A stretch of DNA of 64,000 bases, from positions 4,836,001 to 4,900,000 of the forward strand of contig NZ_CP102826.1 in NCBI RefSeq assembly GCF_025643595.1. The letters run 5' to 3'. Origin of the DNA: Saccharopolyspora rosea. GTDB lineage: Bacteria; Actinomycetota; Actinomycetes; Mycobacteriales; Pseudonocardiaceae. Made by a program: the position numbers and the translations under genes. Of the stretch, positions 59,090 through 64,000 are shown piece after piece; the stretch's first letter is position 1, and the number at the start of each line of letters is the position of its first letter. Below the pieces are notes generated by a model. The model was not told where the DNA came from. It worked only from the letters and a program-made list of their open reading frames with translations, and searched no databases.

Positions 59090-59219
59090 GAGCCCGTCTT
59101 CGGACTCGTGAACTCGTTTTGCGAGGCGGTGCCGGTGGCGAGACCACTCACCGAAAAAGAAAGCGGCTCACGCCGCTTGCCACGCGGGTTCCGGGAGCAG
59201 GTTCGAAGACAGGCACTCA
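59090..59219. repeat. Dispersed intergenic repeat, copy B
   Basis: This copy fills the convergent gap between the EF-G2 gene and pgsA. CCCGTCTTCGGAC at the left and GTTCGAAGACAGG (59200-59212) at the right form imperfect inverted ends. The inner AAGCGGCTCACGCCGCTT is a hairpin shared with copy A. The right end runs into the pgsA stop codon. Confidence 0.75.
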
Positions 59220-59813
59220 CCGCTGGGTGTGCACGGCGTGCAGCCGCTGGGCGATGGTGATCAGGCAGAGCACCACCAGCACCCAGACGGCGACGTCGAG
59301 CACCCAGGGCACGCCGAGCCCGTGCAGTCCGGTGCCGACCAGGATGATCAGGAAGCGCTCGGCGCGTTCGGCGATGCCGCCGTCGGCGCGCAGCCCGTTG
59401 GCCTCGGCGCGGGCCTTGACGTAGGAGATCACCTGGGCGCACACCAGGCAGATCAGCAGTCCCAGGCCGCGGAGCCGGTCGACGTCGACGACCAGCGACC
59501 ACCACACCAGCGCGCCGAACAGCGCGCCGTCCACCAGCCGGTCGCACGAGGCGTCGAGCACGCCGCCGAACGGCGACGCCCGGCCGCCCGCCCGCGCCAT
59601 CGCGCCGTCCAGGACGTCGAACAGCAGGAACACCGCGACGACCACGGTGCCGACGAACAGCTGCCCGTGCGGGAAGAACCACAGCGCCGCGGCACCGCTG
59701 CCGATCGTGCCGGTCACCGTCACCGCGTTCGGCGACAGGCCGAGTCTCACCAGCCCCGCCCCCACGGGGTCGGTGAGCCGTGAGACTGAAGCCCGCGCAA
59801 AGATGTTGAGCAT
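59217..59813 (-). CDS. pgsA: Phosphatidylinositol phosphate synthase (PgsA-type)
   Basis: This 198-residue membrane enzyme of the CDP-alcohol phosphotransferase family has the full motif D66-x2-D69-G70-x2-A73-R74-x8-G83-x3-D87-x3-D91. Actinobacteria use it to join CDP-diacylglycerol and inositol 1-phosphate, the first step to phosphatidylinositol mannosides. It sits with the HIT and thrS genes in the normal order. Its stop codon abuts repeat copy B. Confidence 0.9.
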   Translation of the reverse strand: MLNIFARASVSRLTDPVGAGLVRLGLSPNAVTVTGTIGSGAAALWFFPHGQLFVGTVVVAVFLLFDVLDGAMARAGGRASPFGGVLDASCDRLVDGALFGALVWWSLVVDVDRLRGLGLLICLVCAQVISYVKARAEANGLRADGGIAERAERFLIILVGTGLHGLGVPWVLDVAVWVLVVLCLITIAQRLHAVHTQR

Positions 59814-59952
59814 CGCCGGAAGTGTTCGTCCGTCCCTGCACCGAATGTCGTTTGCCGTTGCAGACTAACCGTCCTGATCAGGAACTTCCCGACCGCGTTC
59901 GCGCACCCCGGCCACGTCTCACGCACCGTGACCGACCTGCCCCGCGGCGGGG

Positions 59953-60495
59953 TCAGCTGACGGTGTGCCAGGCGTCGGCGAGGAGTCGGCGGGTTTCGCC
60001 GAGGAGCTGGGGCAAGACCTTGGTGTGGCCGATGACGGGCATGAAGTTGGAGTCGCCGCCCCACCGCGGCACCACGTGCTGGTGCAGGTGGTCGGCGATG
60101 CCCGCGCCCGCCACCGGCCCCTGGTTGAGGCCGATGTTGAAGCCGTGCGGCGCCGAGACGTGCCGGATCACGCGCATCGCGTGCTGGGTCTGCTCGGCGA
60201 CCGCGACGGTCTCCTCCGGGGTGAGCTCGGTGTAGTCGGCGACGTGCCGGTAGGGCAGCACCATGAGGTGACCCGGGTTGTACGGGTACAGGTTGAGGAT
60301 CGCGAACACCAGCTCCTCGCGGGCGACGATGAGCGTCTCGCTGTCCGGCAGGCCGGAGTCGAGCAGCCGGCAGAACGGACAGCCGTCGCTGTCCGATCCG
60401 ACCGGCTTGTTCTCGCCCTGGATGTAGGCCATCCGGTGCGGGGTCCACAACCGTTGCAGCGCGTCGGGCACGCCGACGCCGTGCTGCTCGGTCAC
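59953..60495 (-). CDS. HIT family protein (AP4A phosphorylase-like)
   Basis: The 180-residue protein has the histidine triad His136-x-His138-x-His140 (HLHQH) and a CPFCRLL zinc motif near residue 40. NPGHLMVLPYRH is typical of the Rv2613c group, which has AP4A phosphorylase activity in M. tuberculosis. It follows thrS by 29 bases. The GTG at 60495 was taken as start. Confidence 0.88.
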   Translation of the reverse strand: MTEQHGVGVPDALQRLWTPHRMAYIQGENKPVGSDSDGCPFCRLLDSGLPDSETLIVAREELVFAILNLYPYNPGHLMVLPYRHVADYTELTPEETVAVAEQTQHAMRVIRHVSAPHGFNIGLNQGPVAGAGIADHLHQHVVPRWGGDSNFMPVIGHTKVLPQLLGETRRLLADAWHTVS

Positions 60496-60524
60496 CTCCA
60501 CCCCTTCTGGGCCCCGGACTCCGC

Positions 60525-62594
60525 TCACGCCAGCTCCGCCTGGAAGTTCTCGGCGTTCGGCGAGGTGTTCTCCCGGCGCTCGACCCACCGGGCCAGCGCC
60601 GCGACGGCCGCGTCCACCGGCACGCCGTTGATCTGGGTGCCGTCCCGGAAGCGGAAGGACACCGCGTCGCCCTCCACGTCGCGGTTGCCCGCGAGCAGCA
60701 GGAACGGCACCTTCTGCGTGGTGTGGGTGCGGATCTTCTTCTGCATCCGGTCGTCGCCGGTGTCGACGTCGACGCGAAGCCCCTTGGCGCGCAACGCCTT
60801 CGCCACCCGCTCCAGGTGCTCGGCGTGCTCGTCGGCGATCGGGATGCCGACCGCCTGCACCGGCGCCAGCCACGCGGGGAAGGCCCCCGCGTAGTGCTCG
60901 GTCAGCACGCCGAAGAACCGCTCGATCGAGCCGAACAGCGCGCGGTGGATCTTGATCGGCCGCTGCTTGCTGCCGTCCGGGGCGGTGTACTCCAGGTTGA
61001 ACCGCTCCGGCAGGTGGTAGTCGACCTGGATGGTCGACATCTGCCAGCTGCGCCCCAGCGCGTCCTTGGCCTGCACCGAGATCTTCGGGCCGTAGAACGC
61101 CGCGCCGCCCGGGTCGGGCACCAGCTCCAGGCCGGACGCCTCAGCGGCCTCCCGCAGCGCCTCGGTGGCCACCTCCCAGCTCTCGTCGTCGCCGACGTAC
61201 TTCTCCTCGTTGCGGGTGGACAGTTCGAGGTAGAAGTCCTCCAGGCCGTAGTCGCGCAGCAGGTCCAGCACGAAGCCCAGCAGCGACTTCAGCTCGTCCT
61301 GGAGCTGGTCCGGGGTGCAGTAGATGTGCGCGTCGTCCTGCGTCATGCCGCGCACCCGGGTCAGCCCGTGCACCACGCCGGACTTCTCGTACCGGTACAC
61401 CGACCCGAACTCGAACAGCCGCAGCGGCAGTTCCCGGTAGGACCGGCCGCGGGAGCGGAAGATCAGGTTGTGGAACGGGCAGTTCATCGGCTTGAGGTAG
61501 TAGTCCTGCCCGGGTTTGCGGACGTTGCCCTCGGCGTCGCGCTCCTCGTCGAGGTGCATCGCCGGGAACATGCCGTCGGCGTACCAGTCGAGGTGACCGG
61601 ACGTCTTGAACAGCGCGTCCTTGGTGATGTGCGGGGTGTTGACGAACTCGTAGCCCGCTTCCTCGTGGCGGCGCCGGGAGTAGTCCTCCAGCTCGCGGCG
61701 GATGATGCCGCCCTTGGGGTGGAACACCGGCAGGCCGGAGCCGATCTCCTCCGGGAAGGAGAACAGGTCCAGCTCGGCGCCGATCCGGCGGTGGTCGCGG
61801 CGCTCCGCCTCGGCCAGCCACTCCAGGTGCTCGTCCAGCTTCTCCTTGGACTCCCAGGCGGTGCCGTAGATCCGCTGCAACTGCTGGTTGTTCTGGTCGC
61901 CGCGCCAGTAGGCGGCGGCCACCCGCATCAGCTTGAACGCGGGGATGAAGCGGGTGTGCGGCACGTGCGGCCCCCGGCACAGGTCGCCCCAGACGACCTC
62001 GCCGTGCCGGTCGATGTTGTCGTAGACGGTCAGCTCCGAAGCATCACCCTGACCGACCTCCATGACCTCGCTCGTGTCAACCTCATCAGAAGACTTGAGG
62101 TCGACCAGTTCGAGCTTGTAGGGCTCGTCGGCCAGCTCCTGCCTGGCGTCCTCGACCGAGTCCAGCCGGCGGCGGGAGAACTTCTGCCCGGACTTGACGA
62201 TCTGCTTCATGCGCTTCTCCAGCGCCTGCAGGTCCTCCGGGGTGAACGGGCGGTCCACGTCGAAGTCGTAGTAGAAGCCGTCCTTGACCGGCGGGCCGAT
62301 GCCCAGCTTGGCGTCGTCGAACAGGTCCTGCACCGCCTGCGCGAGCACGTGCGCGGCGGAGTGCCGGATGACGCTGCGGCCCGCCTCGGTGTCGGACGCG
62401 ACCGCCTCGACCTCGGTGTCGGACTCCGGGGCCCACGCCAGGTCGCGCAGGTTCCCCTCCGCGTCGCGGACGACCACGATCGCCTCCGGCCCCTTGGACG
62501 GCAGCCCGGCCTCGGCGACGGCCTCGCCCGCGGTAGTGCCCGCCGGAACCTTCACCCGGGGAGCTTGCTGGGCTTGGGAAGGCAGAACGGACAC
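60525..62594 (-). CDS. thrS: Threonyl-tRNA synthetase
   Basis: This 689-residue class II enzyme has a TGS domain (about 13-70), an editing domain with [12 protein letters not shown] (about 80), the catalytic domain with [10 protein letters not shown] and DDAHIYC, and an anticodon-binding domain. The GTG at 62594 was chosen because AGGAG lies five bases upstream; the GTG two codons earlier overlaps that AGGAG. Confidence 0.96.
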   Translation of the reverse strand: MSVLPSQAQQAPRVKVPAGTTAGEAVAEAGLPSKGPEAIVVVRDAEGNLRDLAWAPESDTEVEAVASDTEAGRSVIRHSAAHVLAQAVQDLFDDAKLGIGPPVKDGFYYDFDVDRPFTPEDLQALEKRMKQIVKSGQKFSRRRLDSVEDARQELADEPYKLELVDLKSSDEVDTSEVMEVGQGDASELTVYDNIDRHGEVVWGDLCRGPHVPHTRFIPAFKLMRVAAAYWRGDQNNQQLQRIYGTAWESKEKLDEHLEWLAEAERRDHRRIGAELDLFSFPEEIGSGLPVFHPKGGIIRRELEDYSRRRHEEAGYEFVNTPHITKDALFKTSGHLDWYADGMFPAMHLDEERDAEGNVRKPGQDYYLKPMNCPFHNLIFRSRGRSYRELPLRLFEFGSVYRYEKSGVVHGLTRVRGMTQDDAHIYCTPDQLQDELKSLLGFVLDLLRDYGLEDFYLELSTRNEEKYVGDDESWEVATEALREAAEASGLELVPDPGGAAFYGPKISVQAKDALGRSWQMSTIQVDYHLPERFNLEYTAPDGSKQRPIKIHRALFGSIERFFGVLTEHYAGAFPAWLAPVQAVGIPIADEHAEHLERVAKALRAKGLRVDVDTGDDRMQKKIRTHTTQKVPFLLLAGNRDVEGDAVSFRFRDGTQINGVPVDAAVAALARWVERRENTSPNAENFQAELA

Positions 62595-62699
62595 AGTCAC
62601 TCCTAGGCTGGCGCCGGTCGGCGACCGGCGCGGCGGACACGCTTCGCAACCCGATGCTATCGAGCGGTCGCCCGCCGTCGGTCCGCAGGTCACGCGGCA

Positions 62700-64000
62700 T
62701 CAGACCCCGCAGGCCACCAGCCCGGGGATCTCCAGCGCGGAGACCGGCTCGGGGCGCTGGACCAGCTCGACGCCGAGGGCTCCGAGCCGCCGCTCCTGCA
62801 ACGGCGTGGTCACCCCGCTGGCGACCACCGGCAGGTCCATCAGCCGGGCGGCGCCGACCGCGCTGCGCACCAGGTGCACGTCGAGCGGGTCCGGACCGGA
62901 CGGTGCGGCGAGGCTGCGCAGGTGCGGTCCGTCGACGCGGGCGGCGACCAGCGGCAGCCCGCGCAGCCGGGACATCCGCGTGTAGTCGTCGCCGAACTGG
63001 TAGACGACCAGCCGAACGCCCATCTCGGCGAAGATCTCCAGGACGTCCACCGGGTCGCCCTGGTGGTCGAACAGCGCAGGTTCGGGCAGGCCGAGGGCCA
63101 GGGACCGCGGCGGCAGCCCCGTCTCGCGCAGCACCCGCTGCACCTCGCCGACCAGCTCCGGGTCGCGGCAGTGCCGGGCGGACAGGTTGACCCCGGCGAC
63201 GGGGGCGCCCTCGCCCAGCTCGCGCACCCAGCGGGCGGCGTGCTCGCACACCCGCTCCAGGATCCAGCCGCCCAGCCGGGTGATCAGCCCGGTCTCCTCG
63301 GCGAGACCGAGGAACCGGTCCTCGGCCAGTTCGCCGAACTCCCCGTGGTCCCAGTGCACGGTCGCGGCCGCCCCGACCACCCGGCCGGTCCGCTGCCTGC
63401 GGATCGGCTCGTAGGAGACGAACAGCTCGTTCTGCTCCAGCGCGGCGGGCAGCGTCGCCGACAGCTTGAACCGCTCCAGCGTGGCCTCGTTGTGCTCCGG
63501 GTCGAACAGCACCCACTGGGCCCGGCCGTCGCGCTTGGCGCGGTAGAGGGTGATGTCGGCGTCGCGCAGCAGGGACTCCGCGTCGGTACCGGCCACCTCG
63601 CGCTCCACCAGTCCCGTGCTGGCCTGGGCGCTGAGCTCGTGGGAGCCGATGCGCACCGGGGCGGTGATCTCGCGCAGCAGCGCCTCGGCGAGCCGGGTCA
63701 GCGCGACGGGCCCCGCCGAGTCGGGGACGAGCACGACGAACTCGTCGCCGCCCATCCGCGCGGCCAGCGCCCCCTCGGCGTCGGCCATCGACTGCAACCG
63801 CTGGGCCACGGCCCGCAGCAGCGCGTCCCCGACGGGGTGGCCGAGGCTGTCGTTGACCGCCTTGAACCCGTCCAGGTCGAAGTAGCACAGGCCCACCCGG
63901 CGGTCGGCAGGGTCCGGGTGCAGCGCGGCGTCCAGGCTCACCTGCAACTGGGTGCGGTTGGCCAGGCCGGTGAGCGGGTCGTGGGTGGCCTGCCTGCGGA
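62700..64000 (-). CDS. GGDEF/degenerate-EAL protein, truncated by the window edge
   Basis: The 3' part of a large c-di-GMP protein is seen; the start lies beyond the right edge. The GGDEF domain opens with HDPLTGLANR and has an intact MGGDEF, so it may make c-di-GMP; no RxxD inhibition site precedes it. The EAL domain is changed: the EAL is replaced by AAT (VGAAATVHW) and the DDFG loop reads YQFGDD, so it probably does not cleave c-di-GMP. It follows in front of thrS on the same strand, 105 bases away. BldD at the left end is a possible c-di-GMP receptor. Confidence 0.85.
   Translation of the reverse strand, partial: RRQATHDPLTGLANRTQLQVSLDAALHPDPADRRVGLCYFDLDGFKAVNDSLGHPVGDALLRAVAQRLQSMADAEGALAARMGGDEFVVLVPDSAGPVALTRLAEALLREITAPVRIGSHELSAQASTGLVEREVAGTDAESLLRDADITLYRAKRDGRAQWVLFDPEHNEATLERFKLSATLPAALEQNELFVSYEPIRRQRTGRVVGAAATVHWDHGEFGELAEDRFLGLAEETGLITRLGGWILERVCEHAARWVRELGEGAPVAGVNLSARHCRDPELVGEVQRVLRETGLPPRSLALGLPEPALFDHQGDPVDVLEIFAEMGVRLVVYQFGDDYTRMSRLRGLPLVAARVDGPHLRSLAAPSGPDPLDVHLVRSAVGAARLMDLPVVASGVTTPLQERRLGALGVELVQRPEPVSALEIPGLVACGV

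Overview
The window is 64 kb of high-GC actinobacterial chromosome. Coding regions show very high GC at third codon positions, many GTG starts and frequent 1-4 nt ATGA/GTGA overlaps. Gene content (BldD with its c-di-GMP motifs, DasR-type regulator, PgsA of the phosphatidylinositol-phosphate class, bifunctional Rel, EF-G2, an Rv2578c-like radical SAM protein) and gene order point to a filamentous actinomycete, most likely Pseudonocardiaceae. The genus cannot be fixed from sequence alone.

The backbone is a set of conserved housekeeping clusters, mostly on the minus strand. From left to right: bldD / nusB-efp-pepQ; aroQ-aroB-aroK-aroC-prepilin peptidase; aroE-mltG-ruvX-alaS with two small membrane proteins; a hydroxyacid dehydrogenase and rarA; a SulP transporter with carbonic anhydrase; a kinase/acetyltransferase pair; DUF389-aspS; hisS with a metallo-hydrolase; rel-apt-secF-secD-yajC; ruvB-ruvA-ruvC; a YebC family protein; pdxT ... 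pdxS; EF-G2; pgsA; a HIT protein; thrS; and a truncated GGDEF/EAL protein at the right edge.

Three accessory blocks interrupt this backbone. Block 1 (3.1-9.6 kb) lies between pepQ and aroQ and holds ogt, a spermidine-synthase-like methyltransferase, an MFS transporter with a divergent GlxA-type AraC regulator, a Tat-exported GH64 beta-1,3-glucanase and a lipoprotein with a five-bladed-propeller fold. Block 2 (13.8-17.1 kb) lies between the prepilin peptidase and aroE and is a compact sugar PTS (IIA, IIB, DasR-type regulator, IIC, HPr) with a DasR-like operator in the divergent promoter; it is probably for N-acetylglucosamine. Block 3 (52.6-55.8 kb) separates pdxT from pdxS and carries an amino-acid permease, AzlC/AzlD and an XRE-cupin regulator.

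Regulatory signals seen directly include strong hairpin terminators at several gene ends, an SOS box (GAAC-N4-GTTC) in front of ruvCAB, a dre-like operator at the PTS locus, a good -35/-10 promoter overlapped by TTAAGTTCG repeats before an orphan HTH regulator, and large inverted repeats between yajC and secD. The strongest unexplained structure is a family of at least four related intergenic repeats (about 73 to 240 bp) with inverted CCTGTCTTYGAAC ends. Each sits directly after stop codons, and one copy carries a second nested hairpin element. No RNA genes, CRISPR arrays or transposase genes were seen.
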